A stretch of DNA of 64,000 nt from Symsagittifera roscoffensis. Lineage: Eukaryota > Xenacoelomorpha > Acoela > Convolutidae. Under the pieces are notes generated by a model that worked only from the letters and a program-made list of their open reading frames with translations, had not been told where the DNA came from and made no database searches. Below, piece after piece: positions 11,148-22,298 of the stretch. The position numbers were made by a program, and so were the translations under genes. Numbering within the stretch: position 1 is the stretch's first letter; the number at the start of each line of letters is the position of its first letter. The stretch is taken from positions 1-64,000 of the forward strand of contig NW_026971721.1 in the NCBI RefSeq assembly GCF_963678635.1, read 5' to 3'.

Positions 11148-13597
11148 TTCAGATGGATGCGAAGGAAATACAGACATGATCTGGAGGAGCGTGCAGTCTC
11201 CAGCACAACACCTTCGACGGATAATGATTCCCGAAACTCAGGAATGGATACCTATTCCGACAGGAATTCGACCTCGGGATCAGAACTGTCAGAACTAGCG
11301 ATACACACGCTACTAGTGGAAACTCGGGCGAGAGACCTGGACAGAGAGGTGTACCAGGATCCGGACAGCGATCGCTACCTTATACCGAGCGAAAGTGTCT
11401 TTGACAACGCAGCGGATGACTTAGAAACAATAGCAGTATCGAAACGTTCGATGAGCTTATTGCCACAGAAAGAGGCAGTCAGGACTGATCTTCAACCGTT
11501 TCAGCAAGAAACACAACCGTTGGCGAAGATTTGGTGTGTTAAGATGGAAGAAGACACACATCAGCCCAACGAGCTGAATAGTCAGATGAGGGTCATGAAG
11601 ACGTACTTGAAGGCGAGATACAGACTCTCGGACCTTCTAAGGGCGCAGAGAAATGATCGCATGACAAGCAACCTAAAAAGGTGGATAGAAAACGGTGCAC
11701 CTGACAAAGGTGACCTAGAAGAAGACAGCTATAGGATCCTGAGACAATACTTCATGCAGAAGGAGGGGAGATTATATCTGAACAAGGACGGGATCGTGGC
11801 TTGCAGGAGAAGAGAAGAAGACAAGGTCTTATACAAATATAACGCGATAGTGTTGCCGCAACTCTATCAGACAGAACTATTATTCAGGTCGCATGATCAG
11901 ATGGGCCATCAAGGGATCGACAAAGTGTATCAGAGGATCCTGAAGCGCTTTGAGTGGCCTGGAATGAAAAAGGCATGTGAGAAATGGGTAACAGCCTGCC
12001 TGTCATGCCAACAGGTCAAGGATCCAAGGAAGTTGCGATTTCCTTTACAGTCGATTGAGTCGTCTGAATTCAACGAGGTGGTGCAGATAGATCACCAGAA
12101 GATATGCATGACAGACAGCGGTTACAACCAAGTCTTGGTCATGATAGATCACTTCACGAAGTATGCAGAGGCCGTGCCCTGCATAACTGACTCGGCGGAA
12201 GAGACATGCGACCACCTGATCAATACGTGGATAGCAAGACATGGTTGTCCAATGACGTTTCAATCGGACAATGGAACGGCTTTCGTAGGCGAGCTTACGA
12301 AAGAGCTTATGAGACAGTCACAAGTCGCTCAGGCTCACTCCACGACATACCATCCTCAGACGAATGGCTTAGTGGAAAGACAGAATAGGACGTTAGTGTC
12401 GATGCTGAGGGTATATTGTTCCAGGTACATGACCGATTGGGACAGATACCTTCCACAGGTGATGGGAGCTTATAATAGCACGCAACACTCCACCACTGGG
12501 GTCAGTCCACACATGATGCTGACGGGACACGAGAAGTCTTTACCCTTGACATTCTTCTACCCAGAGTATGAGGGGAAGAAAACATCTCCACAGGTTTACG
12601 TGAGGGATGTGATCAGACGTCAACAGGAGTTGAACGATCTGTGTAGACGAAATACTCAGCAAGCACAGGCAAGGCAGAGGAAAAGATTCGACAAGAAAGC
12701 AGCTGGTGCAAAAGCTTACTCGGTGGGAGACTATGTATGGGTATTTCAGAACGTTATACCACCGAAAGGGACAAAGAAACTTCTAAAGAAATGGAGGGGA
12801 CCCTTCATGATTACGGAGGTGCACCAGGAGGGACGCTTTTATAGACTGAGTACTGGCCGGGCCGCCCACTACGAGAACATCAAGCCACACAATCCATCGA
12901 CAGAAGACTGGTGTATACCTGCAGACATGGAAGAAGGGGATTATTTAATGATGGATCCTGCTTGTGAGGTCAATGAAAAGGGCACCAGGGAGAAGAACGA
13001 TGGAAACGAGGTCGTAGAGGAAGGTACGGATACACCATTGGACCTGGATCCGAACGAACAGATCGAAGCGGAAGATGAAACCTTACCCTACGCAGAAGAG
13101 GATTGGCGGGATCCCGAACAGACAGAGGTTCCCAAGAACTTGGAACCAGATCTTCCGCTCACGATTCAGACTCGTCAGAAGGACGGGACGAGACAAAGAA
13201 AGAAATACAATCCTTACGGTGACGACTTTGTAGTGGATAGGATAGATCTAAAGAATATAGTGGAGGAAGTAGTGGGTTTGGAGGAAATAACCGTGTCACA
13301 AGACGTTGACATAGTCGATGATCACAACGATGAGTGGGTTGACGACTGGTCGAAACCCGAAGTAGAATTCGACGATGAGCAACAGCAGTCAAATGAACAA
13401 GACCTGACGAACCTGCGCGTCTTAGAGTGGCTGAACGAAATGACATCAGACCCTAAAGAGACCAACGTTACAATTCAAGACGTAGATCGCGAAAGCGCGA
13501 AATACATTAAGACCAAACGAGATGATCCTTCCTGGGCTGCCCAGGAAGGACAACTTCTCATTCCAGCTTCTAACCTTGACTTAATACCCGGTATGCG

Positions 13598-13669
13598 ATC
13601 GACGGGGACGCCGATGGATATTTTTGTCCGGGGAGTGGGGGTAGGACTTACCCACACTGAAAACTTGAT
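13598..13669 (+). promoter_or_regulatory. conserved nucleotide island with PPT copy and hairpin
   Basis: About 72 nt are near-identical (roughly five differences) to element B 38352-38423, far above the identity of neighbouring coding sequence. It contains GTCCGGGGAG at 13626-13635 followed at once by a hairpin with arms GTGGGGGTA and TACCCACAC around a GGACT loop. Here the 10-mer is read in a different frame (VRG) from the copies at 11006-11147 (SGE), which points to selection on the nucleic acid. Confidence 0.7.
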
Positions 13670-13977
13670 AATAAAAAAATTAAGAATAGCAAGAGAAACA
13701 GGAGACTTAGAAGCAGAAACAGGTGAAGAATCTAAGAAACCTGACATAGGCAGGGTAGTTGAGTCATATTTTAATTTACCAAATGAATATTCTAGTAACA
13801 TAATACTAACAGACAGTGATTTCATACTCACAAACAGAACATGTGCGGTAGCAATCACCGCAGACATGAGTTTTAGGACGGCGCTAGCGGCAGATTTTAA
13901 GAGGGAATATAAAAACGTGGAATTCCTTTGGAAGCAAAGACCAGGGATAGGGGGGCGTAGCAGCCTTACCTCCGGCG

Positions 13978-14247
13978 GTGTCGCAGATACCGGGAAAGTA
14001 CTTGTGCTTCTTGGTAACGAGGGCGACGGAGAAGCAGCACGTGGACCCAGAAAACCTAGTCTTGTCTTTGACGAGGCTGAGGGACTTCCTTGTGGAAATG
14101 GACGTGAAGGAGCTCTCGCTTCCAGTGTACGATCCAAATAGAGGAAGACTGCATCCTCGGGAATTGTACGCGCTTGTACACGTGATATTCTCTGATACGA
14201 ACATACAAGTATATCTACATAAGAAATATTATTTAAGTATAGGCTGA
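13978..14247 (+). pseudogene. element A ORF1 segment 4: C-terminal half of macro-like domain
   Basis: In the +1 frame relative to segment 3 this encodes PGKYLCFLVTR, a helix region and ELSLPVYDPNRG up to the end YYLSIG, collinear with the last 85 residues of element B ORF1 (about 65% identical by eye). It shows that the macro-like tail was part of the ancestral element A protein and was detached by a frameshift. See the ORF1 entry of element B for the fold argument. Confidence 0.85.
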
Positions 14248-14647
14248 GTGATGTGCGAAAGAGTGTTAGGCCAAAGACCAAGTTGCATGTAATATGTGAT
14301 ATGTGTGTTATGTTATGTTATGTTATGTGTTAGGTTATTAAGATCATGGGTAAGTAAGCGTTAGTGACCATGAACAACTAAATGACGATCTTGTGAATAG
14401 ATCCAAAGTTTGGACTGTCCAATCTTAGGTCGAATTCCAAAATTTTAGAAACCAATTGATTTTAATAAATTTTAGGATAAATATCTTTTTATCTGAACTG
14501 TTTTAAGCAGATTTTAACGATATAAGTTAAGGTGAAACTGACAGGTGTGACAGTCGTGATTCCTTTTCTAGATCCTGATTGATCATTTAATTGCTCATTT
14601 GAGTCAAAACTTGAAATCGAAATCAAATCAAACTTGGAAAGAACAGT
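14248..14647 (+). other. ORF1-ORF2 spacer with splice-acceptor-like site
   Basis: A noncoding spacer holding a (TGTTA)n-like stretch near 14306-14330 and a pyrimidine-rich acceptor-like site TTCCTTTTCTAG ending at 14571, 76 nt before the ORF2 ATG at 14648. Element B has a similar site (TGTTTTCAG followed by ATC) in its spacer, so ORF2 may be expressed from a cis- or trans-spliced subgenomic mRNA. This is inferred from position and sequence only. Confidence 0.45.
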
Positions 14648-14757
14648 ATGGACAATTTCAACCTGGATGAATTGATGGACCTGGCAGAGGCATATGTAGG
14701 ACCGATGGGTAGATGCGATCTATCGTCGGCTGATCGAACGAGACTTCGCTCTGGAGG

Positions 14758-15383
14758 ACCCAGAGGTGGTCATGTTGCTGACCGCCCTGATTAACATCTT
14801 GGGCACGACAACCGTGGGGGACCGCCCCACGGAAGTCCTGTTGATGGCAGCATATGGAGAAAGAGGAGTACTAGACCGTCCGAACATGAGAGTGATGAGG
14901 TGGAGAAACGGGGCTCTCTCAGGGTGTGACTTGGCGAATGAGCCTGGATTGGGAAGTTCTAGGACATACCAACCAGGTGAGATGCCAATGCCCTCCAAGC
15001 CCAAACCTGGGTTGACGAAATTATACTTCAATTGATTATTCTTCTGCACATCTATTACACGAGACACTTTCTTCGCTGGCATCTTCCTTACTTTCCTCTC
15101 TGGGATTCTCGAGTTCCCCATGAGTGGTGTCACGTTACTCATCCCTTGTCTGATTACTGTCTGGGAGAGTTGTACTCTGCCCGTATCGTCAATCGTTCCA
15201 TAGGGTGCAGTCACCCCGGAACCTGGTGCATTCTTGTTAGCGACCAATCGTCCAGCTGTCTCTATCAGTTTTCTCACTGTCTGTTCTACGACGGGATCAC
15301 CCAAGGTGTCACTAGGATCCGGGATTGTTACTCGGTTAGTCTCTGCTGGAAGCCGTGTCTCCGTTGTTTGACTCATTTCTCAG
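14758..15383. repeat. direct plus inverted duplication inside element A ORF2
   Basis: Bases 14758-15015 repeat 15388-15650 in direct orientation with a few substitutions and one G indel. Bases 15016-15383 are an inverted copy of about 16036-16400 (the minus strand reads MSQTTETRLPAETNR, as in the forward ORF at 16041). The arrangement is A, inverted B, A, ..., B. It looks like a reverse-transcription template switch or a repair-associated foldback, although an assembly artefact is possible. It destroys the 5' part of ORF2. Confidence 0.85.
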
Positions 15384-15446
15384 AGTCGGACCCAGAGGTG
15401 GTCATGTTGCTGACCGCCCTGATTAACATCTTGGGGCACGACAACC

Positions 15447-18400
15447 GTGGGGGACCGCCCCACGGAAGTCCTGTTGATGGCAGCATATGGAGAAAGAGGA
15501 GTACTAGACCGCCCGAACATGAGAGTGATGAGGTGGAGAAACGGGGCTCTCTCAGGGAGTGACTTGGCGAATGAGCCTGGATTGGGAAATTCTAGGAAAT
15601 ACCAACCAGGTGAGATGCCAATGCCCTCCAAGCCCAAACCTGGGCTGACGAGAATGCATCGGGAGATGAACAGCGAGGCGACCTCGTCTGGTTCACCACT
15701 GAGAGCAGCTGTGCCACCAAAAAGGGCGAAAGTAACACAGAAGGTTCAGACGAACCAAACCATACAAGATCTGGACGAGATGAACGATCAGCTGAGAAGT
15801 ACGAAGAAGGAGTTAGACGATATGACGAAGACCATGCTGGCGATGGAGGAAGACCGGGACATGTGGAGAAAGTTGTTTGAAGACTGCAACAAAAAGCAGG
15901 GTCAAGAGATCGAACGCTTAAGGCAGGAATACAAAGAGCGATCGGAACAGGCGGTGTTGACGACGTCCATTGAGAAAGTGATACCTGCAAGGGATATTCC
16001 TCGTGGGCAGTCCCCGATGGAACTCTTGACACCTCGAGAAATGAGTCAAACAACGGAGACACGGCTTCCAGCAGAGACTAACCGAGTAACAATCCCGGAT
16101 CCTAGTGACACCTTGGGTGATCCCGTCGTAGAACAGACAGTGAGAAAACTGATAGAGACAGCTGGACGATTGGTCGCTAACAAGAATGCACCAGGTTCCG
16201 GGGTGACTGCACCCTATGGAACGATTGACGATACGGGCAGAGTACAACTCTCCCAGACAGTAATCAGACAAGGGATGAGTAACGTGACACCACTCATGGG
16301 GAACTCGAGAATCCCAGAGAGGAAAGTAAGGAAGATGCCAGCGAAGAAAGTGTCTCGTGTAATAGATGTGCAGAAGAATAATCAATTGAAGTATAATTTC
16401 ACGGGAGTTCCGGAGACAGATCCGAGGGCCTGCTTCAATCGAGCTACCTGGAGCCCGGCTGTGAACCTGCAGCAACCACCACTCGGGACATCTCACCTGA
16501 TATTGGGAGACAGCTTAGTCAGAGTACTGTCGAATTTGAGGACCTCATGGGTCACCACGGTGATGGCCTTTGGAGGCGCGACGATTGCCCAATTATATCG
16601 CATGGTGGAGCTGATGAATCCAGGGAAGATACCCAATGTGATGATCTTAGTTGGGACGAATGATATCTCCAGAGGATCAGATGAGCAGGAAGCACTGTGG
16701 GAATCAATGATGGTGTGTTTGTTCACTACTCTCTGGCAGAAGTTCAGTTGCGCGGTACTGACCGTTTGCACGGTGCCAATGAACGCAAGAAGCCTGACAG
16801 CATCAGGAAGAAGGCACAACGAGGGAGTCATGAGATGGAACAACATCTTGAGAAACCTAGCAAATCGAAATGCCGGAAGAATGATCCTCATGGACATTGA
16901 ACATGAATTGAGAGCCATGGATCAAGCCAGATTGACCACAGATGGCATCCACTTCGACAGTGTCGAAGGACAAGCTTGGTTGAATCGAGTGTTCCAAGAA
17001 CGGTTGGATGAGCTGGAAGCAGAACTCTTTGACACAGGAGTGCTGAAGGAAGAAGGAACGGTGAGTGATACGGTGATCACCACCTTTGTGCCTCCTAACC
17101 TGGAAACACGCTTGGGTACGGTCCCAGCCGTCACAAATTACCGGCAACAAAGCTCCAGTGAACCAGGTCGAAGAACAGACGTACAGGATCGGTTGGGAGA
17201 AGCACCGATGAGGAGGACAATTCATCCTAGGAGAAGGATAGGACCTGTCAACCAACCAATCGAAGAAGTAGCAGGCACATCTAGATCGGAGACTAGATCG
17301 GAGACGACGAGTACCAGTCGAGAGGAGAGACCGAGCAGAGGCTCATTGATGTGGTCGCGATCCATACCGTCTCCTTGGCATATATGCAAAGACGAACTAA
17401 TGAAGCTGGACCTACAGAGAGTGAGCTTCATCGAAGATGCAAGGAGGATGCTGAATGGAGCGACGCTATCCGTCAGCAGATTGTACTCGATAACCGGCGT
17501 AGACTGGTTGATAGCCGCTAGCATAAATTTCAGTTCCACGACGGCCTTGAGATTTGCCGACTTGGAGGGACTGCTCTCCAACAACACAATGGGACCTGTG
17601 AATGCAAGACCGTTGCAAGATGTGAGATTGAACCATGATGAGAGGAATCGTGAAGAAAGACCAGGAAGATTCCTGACGGCGAGAGCGCCGATTGGACAAC
17701 ACGTGAAGATATTTAGGCAACTGACGACACCACCTGGTCATGTGAAGGAGAGGGTGTACCCAAAACTAGTGAACCAAGATGGTGATGCCCAGAGATATGG
17801 CGGATTGACAGCGATAAAGAAAGATGAGACCATCTTCGCCGCCTACGACAAAGCAGAGATGAGAAAGGCCAAAATCATGGTAGTAGCGAATTCAGAGTTC
17901 GTGTACACCTCTAAGTCTTTGTTTTGGCCGGACGTCATAATGCTGGCCGCAGTTGACCTAGACCTATTGCAATCAGTGTCATTGGCTATAGGGGTACAAA
18001 GGCAGACAGAAATGAACCCGATAACGATTGTGTTTGCTGGCATCAATGACCATCTGCACAGTAGAGGTTTTCTGAGCAGGCTCAGAGATTCTGCAACAGC
18101 AGAAAACGCAGTATGGCCAGCGATAAAAGACATCCTGGAGTCGATGGGTGAAGTGGTGGACGCGACGAAGGAGGGATCATTCAATAAAGTGACGTTGAGA
18201 GTAGTATTTGCGTTGTCTCCGGGATATGCACATCTCCCGGATGGACTGAAATTTGTGTATGCAATGGTAGCCTTACTTTCGGAAGGAAAATATGATGTGA
18301 TCATATCAGCCCCGAATCGCATGATAGAAATGGAGAACCTGAGGCCACTTACGGCTGAACTGCCTGCAGTATGGTCAGATATCTCAAACGCGATGAGAGG

Positions 18401-20141
18401 GTTCAAGGACCACGCGCTACACATGTTGGTGTTGGACGAAGTGCTGGGGTTGGAACTGTCCAACTTCAGTCGGCAACTCAAACTGAAACCAGGAATAGAT
18501 GACGATCATCGAGTAATCACGGCAATGTCCAACGACTTGTGGTTCCGAGCAATGGAAGTGGCGAGTGAAGACACGAGAAGAAAGAATTCACTGGAGACGA
18601 GAGCTCATCTGGAAGCGATGGTGCTGAGAACCAAGCCGGAAGCAAACCAGTGGCTACACCTGAATCCTAGAGTAGCGGCATTGGGTGCAGATGCTTTTCA
18701 GCAAGGCCCAGTAATGATCACTAAGATACACTCCTACTTGTTGAAGGAGGTGAACCTGGCGGAAAATGCCGGAGAAAAGACAGCTGAGTTCGTGAACAGA
18801 ATGTGTCAGATTACTCTGGAAACCTTCTGGACCCTGGGAGTGAAGGGACAGGAGGGATTTGAAAGGACAGACAGCATGCTAGAAGGGTTGGGAGCCGGAT
18901 GGACCGCGTCCTTCTTGGCAAAAGTTTACCCGAAAGTCTCGCACTATTTGATAAAGGAATTCCTCCAAGCAGTAGTGAAAGTATCGATAGTGGAATTAAT
19001 AGCCTTGTTCGTGACGTTCGGAGCGGAGAGTTTCGTAAAAGGACCGGCGATACTGCTTACGGATGGAATACAGAACCTGCGACTAGATGGACTTCTGACA
19101 TTGATCGCAATAACCCACGGAAACTTGGGAGGACTGATGAAACTGGCACGTTGTCCAGAGCAGATGAAAGAGAGAGTGAGGAATCTGGATATGAAGAAAT
19201 CCACGGACTCGTGGAACAAAATAAGAGACCTGAGACACACTCTTATCCAGTATCTCTTGCAGCAAAATCGCTTTGGAACCGGAGAAGACGAGACAATTGA
19301 AAGAGAGGAAGATGTTAGACGACATGTTGGAGGCATGCCGCTATTAACAGATTTGAGCTTAGCTATGAGAATCGATCCCTTGGCGCTGATCAGAGGAGTC
19401 ACGGAGTTCGTGACAGTGATCTATGGACCAGCAGTCACCTTTGCGTTCCCTGACGTTAAAGTGGAAGCATATAGGAGGTCGGTGCTGCACCTGAACCTCA
19501 TATCGGCAGTGGACGGTAGTACACTGAACTGGTGCGAGCAGCACGCATTGCGAGAGCTCATGAGTGAAGATCTGTTATTTGCGAAAATATCGGAGCCAGA
19601 GATGACAGTCATCAATTTTGACGATCACTTCTGTGACCGCATGGGAGAAGTAGAAAGAGGGCACATCGAGGTGTTTCCAAAGCTTTGGAATCTGAGGCCC
19701 TATGACAAAACGAATGGTGAAATGACCAGAGTGCCTCGTCTCACAGCAGCCTATCACAAAGTGAGAGAAGAGACGAAGGACTGGGGCGATTACAAGAAGC
19801 TACCGGAGGCAATCCCTGAATTCCCTCTGATAAGAAGGATGCTGCTCGGAGCAGTCTCCGTAGTACAAACTCCTAGATTGAGAGCATTCGAAACCAATGA
19901 AAGGAGAGTAGGGAATTTCATGGGAACGATGGATCCATACTTCGTGGGGAGAAATGCCGCCGTGTTACAGTACACACGATTTGCATACACGGATCAAGCG
20001 ACGAGAAGGCGAATAAGCAACGCCGCTACTCCCAAGCCTGGAAGATTTGATGAGGAATGGAAAGGACTAGGCTTAGCTCCGAAATCAAAGTGGTCCATGG
20101 AGAAGAGGAAGATAAATCGGCCGGTACATTGCTCATACTAG
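15447..20141 (+). pseudogene. element A ORF2 segment: coiled coil, SGNH hydrolase, degenerate SGNH-like module, hydrophobic region
   Basis: An open segment of 1564 codons. A coiled coil lies near 15770-15960. The SGNH domain has LILGDSLVRVL near 16500 (nucleophile Ser), MAFGGAT (block II), VGTNDISRG near 16650 (block III Asn) and TDGIHFD near 16940 (block V Asp/His), so all four catalytic blocks are intact. A second module carries VFAGINDHLHS near 18030 and DDDH near 18500 but lacks a GDS block I. Hydrophobic stretches follow around 18950-19130. The segment ends at TAG 20139-20141, created by the 71-bp duplication. Confidence 0.88.
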
Positions 20142-20209
20142 GCTTAGCTCCGAAATCAAAGTGGTCCATGGAGAAGAGGAAGATAAATCGGCCGGTACAT
20201 TGCTCATAC
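20068..20209 (+). repeat. 71-bp tandem duplication
   Basis: Bases 20068-20138 are repeated exactly at 20139-20209. Because 71 is not a multiple of three, the copy shifts the ORF2 frame, and the junction itself provides an in-frame TAG. Perfect identity indicates a very recent event or a collapsed or duplicated assembly join. Confidence 0.93.
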
Positions 20210-20327
20210 CGAGATTCCATGAAGAAGCCGACAATGACGAACAAGGACCATCGAACTCGAATAAGGATAAGTCAGAAGGAGATGACGGACAGGGTGAAGA
20301 AGGAGAAGCCGTCAGACTGAAGAACCC

Positions 20328-21368
20328 ATGCAACAAGATCAAGCTGGTGGGGAAGACGACAGGGCATCGACAGGAGGAGCATCCAGCCTGGATTTTAACA
20401 TCTTCAGTGATCTTGAAAACAATGCGGATACGTTGGAAGCAACTGAGCCAGCGGATGAAGGCACCTCGACACTGGAGCCTCCGTCAGCCTTTATGGAAAT
20501 GAAACGGAATTTGCCGGAGAGCAGCTCTCCTGGCAATTCAAGAAATAACGACCAGAGAATCCTCATGGAATCACCTCGGAGGTGAAGAATAGAGGCCTCA
20601 GCCAGAGTACCTTTCTTGGGAACGCTGCCCGAAGAAGAATGGGAAGTACATCACCGAGACCACGAGAGTAGGACGGGATGTAAGCTGGACAGAGTGGCGT
20701 TCATGGAAGAAGTCTGGACTGTGGTTCAGAGCTATGGGACCCAATCCATCCTCAAAACAGGTCTCAATCAACCCTTGATGAGAGAAGTACTTGACAAGCT
20801 TGATGAGTGTGAAGGGAGACTGAGTGAGTTATTGATCGACTCAGCCACTCATGAGAGTGAAGCGAATTCTCCCATCAAGATGACACCGCAGGACGATGGA
20901 GAGGTGGTGTACCTGTCAAGGACCAGGAGAGGAACGATGCGATCGAAAATGGTGATTGATAAAATCAATGCGATGAAAATGAAGTTAGGCAGCAGAGTGA
21001 TGCCGAGGAGAATTGGAAAGACGAAAGTGGATTCAGAGATATCGATGAAAGCTGGTAACTCAGCGAAAAGGAAGCGAGTCGAAGAAGTCACGGATTTGGG
21101 GCAAGGTGATTATCAATTGTCTGGCACAGATAGAATATTAACCGATATAGCAATGGTGCCACCCATTCTCATGGCGGGAATAAAGTCAACCGGTTATAAA
21201 TCCAAAAGGAGTGACCGCACTCTGACTGGAGCAACGTTAGAAATGGAAATACTCAGCCAATGTGGAGAGAGCAAAATGAGGGACTTCAAGCCATCTCCCA
21301 TGAATCATGGAAAGGGAAGTGTTGCAGGACAACTAACACCAGTGGAATACAACCGACTAACCGTCTAA
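20328..21368 (+). pseudogene. element A ORF2 segment: acidic linker and helical region
   Basis: In one frame with an in-frame TGA at 20583-20585, this reads an acidic Ser/Glu-rich linker followed by a block starting FLGTLPEEEW near 20613. That block aligns with FLGSLEDDAW of element B and continues through a helical region and a basic, lysine-rich stretch to TAA 21366-21368. No recognised domain. The frame between the duplication at 20209 and about 20325 is ambiguous, so at least one more shift is present there. Confidence 0.75.
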
Positions 21369-21401
21369 AGAAAGAGATCAAAAGAAGGAAAGGTTTTCCT
21401 T

Positions 21402-22298
21402 ATGACGAACCTGAGGGATCTGATAGTCCAGGAGGGAGCAGCAGTAGCGTGTGCGAAGCGGAGAGACGCTCTCTGTTTCATTCGATTCCTGATAGAGCAG
21501 ATTTCAGTACCTGCATTAAACACTTGTGTTAAAATGTTGAAGGAAGGCGATGAGCGAACGAAAGCCTTGTTCTTACTAGCAATGCTGGAGATGCAGCAAA
21601 GTAAACCGATGAGGGTGAACATGAAAGAACCTGAAGAATTGGAACCCATGAAAAAGATAGACGAGATCAGGAGATTCTCCAACAAGGAGTTGAGACTCAC
21701 TAAAGAATCTATGAGAGCATTGCCGAAATCCAGTGAATACTGTGGACCGATCAAGAAGAAGTCATATAGCTACGTATCTGGGATCTTAGGGATAGCGTAC
21801 AATCCTTTCCTGAGTGAAGACATACGTTATTGCTTCTTTGATTATGATCAGGCGGTGTTACTAAGATTCTGGACGTCCAGAATTGTAACGATTAAAAGCG
21901 TCAACAATTCACAGGCCAAATTGGGACTGGTCTTGGAAGAAGAGGTGACTGCACCTTCCGTACCAAAATCCGTCAAAAGAGTGGAGTTTGGGTTGGGATT
22001 CTCAGATGAATTACTAAGAACGAGCTTGATGGCAGTGTGGGAATTGATGAGGCCATCATGGTGTCCTAGTCCGAACGCTGACTCGATATTACGGGCAACA
22101 CAAGACGTGCAGAGGGAGCTGAATGCAGACTGCAACCTGCGTGACCTTAACATCATATATAATGTGATGATAACGGCCTCTAGGAAGATAACGTGGAGAT
22201 GCCTGGCTGGGGACCAGAAGACTGGGTCAAACCTGGTAGCTGTCTGGTGGAAGTCTGTGGACTGGAGGGTCACGTTTGTGGAAGTCTGGACTGTGTGA
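21402..22298 (+). pseudogene. element A ORF2 segment: unassigned conserved region
   Basis: This segment is in the same frame as the previous one, separated only by the TAA at 21366. It is collinear with element B residues around 2150-2430; conserved landmarks are RRFSNK, YVSGILGIAYNPFL, LRFWTSRI and MRPSWCPSPNA. These strings are shared nearly unchanged by both elements, which argues for functional constraint, but I recognise no family. The last ~30 codons are out of frame after a shift near 22200. Confidence 0.78.

Larger units (their letters stand above)
11004..14141 (+). pseudogene. element A ORF1 segment 3: linker, integrase, acidic tail
   Basis: An open segment of about 1045 codons. Its first 150 codons encode an acidic linker with three SGE tripeptides, each encoded by a copy of GTCCGGGGAG. 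Integrase follows: HX4H...CX2C zinc-binding motif near 11890-12010, catalytic D in QIDHQ, D in SDNG and E in VERQN (D,D35E), then a KKWRGPF module near 12790. An acidic tail continues to a conserved block near 13598-13669. The last ~60 codons are out of frame after a shift near 13955, so the listed end is not the native C-terminus. Confidence 0.9.
4634..14247 (+). pseudogene. element A ORF1: Gag-protease-RT-RNase H-integrase with macro-like tail, broken
   Basis: This is the remnant of one long polyprotein gene collinear with the intact 2935-aa ORF1 of element B. In order it encodes Gag with two CCHC zinc knuckles, an aspartic protease (DTGA), a reverse transcriptase (YVDD), RNase H, an acidic linker, integrase (HHCC, D,D35E, GPF module), an acidic tail and a macro-like domain. 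Lesions seen: a stop at 9287-9289 produced by two nearby compensating 1-nt indels; a second in-frame stop at 9398-9400 replacing a conserved Trp of RT; a frameshift near 10935; and a frameshift near 13955 just before the end of the macro-like domain. Readable segments are listed separately. It is non-autonomous as sequenced. Confidence 0.92.
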
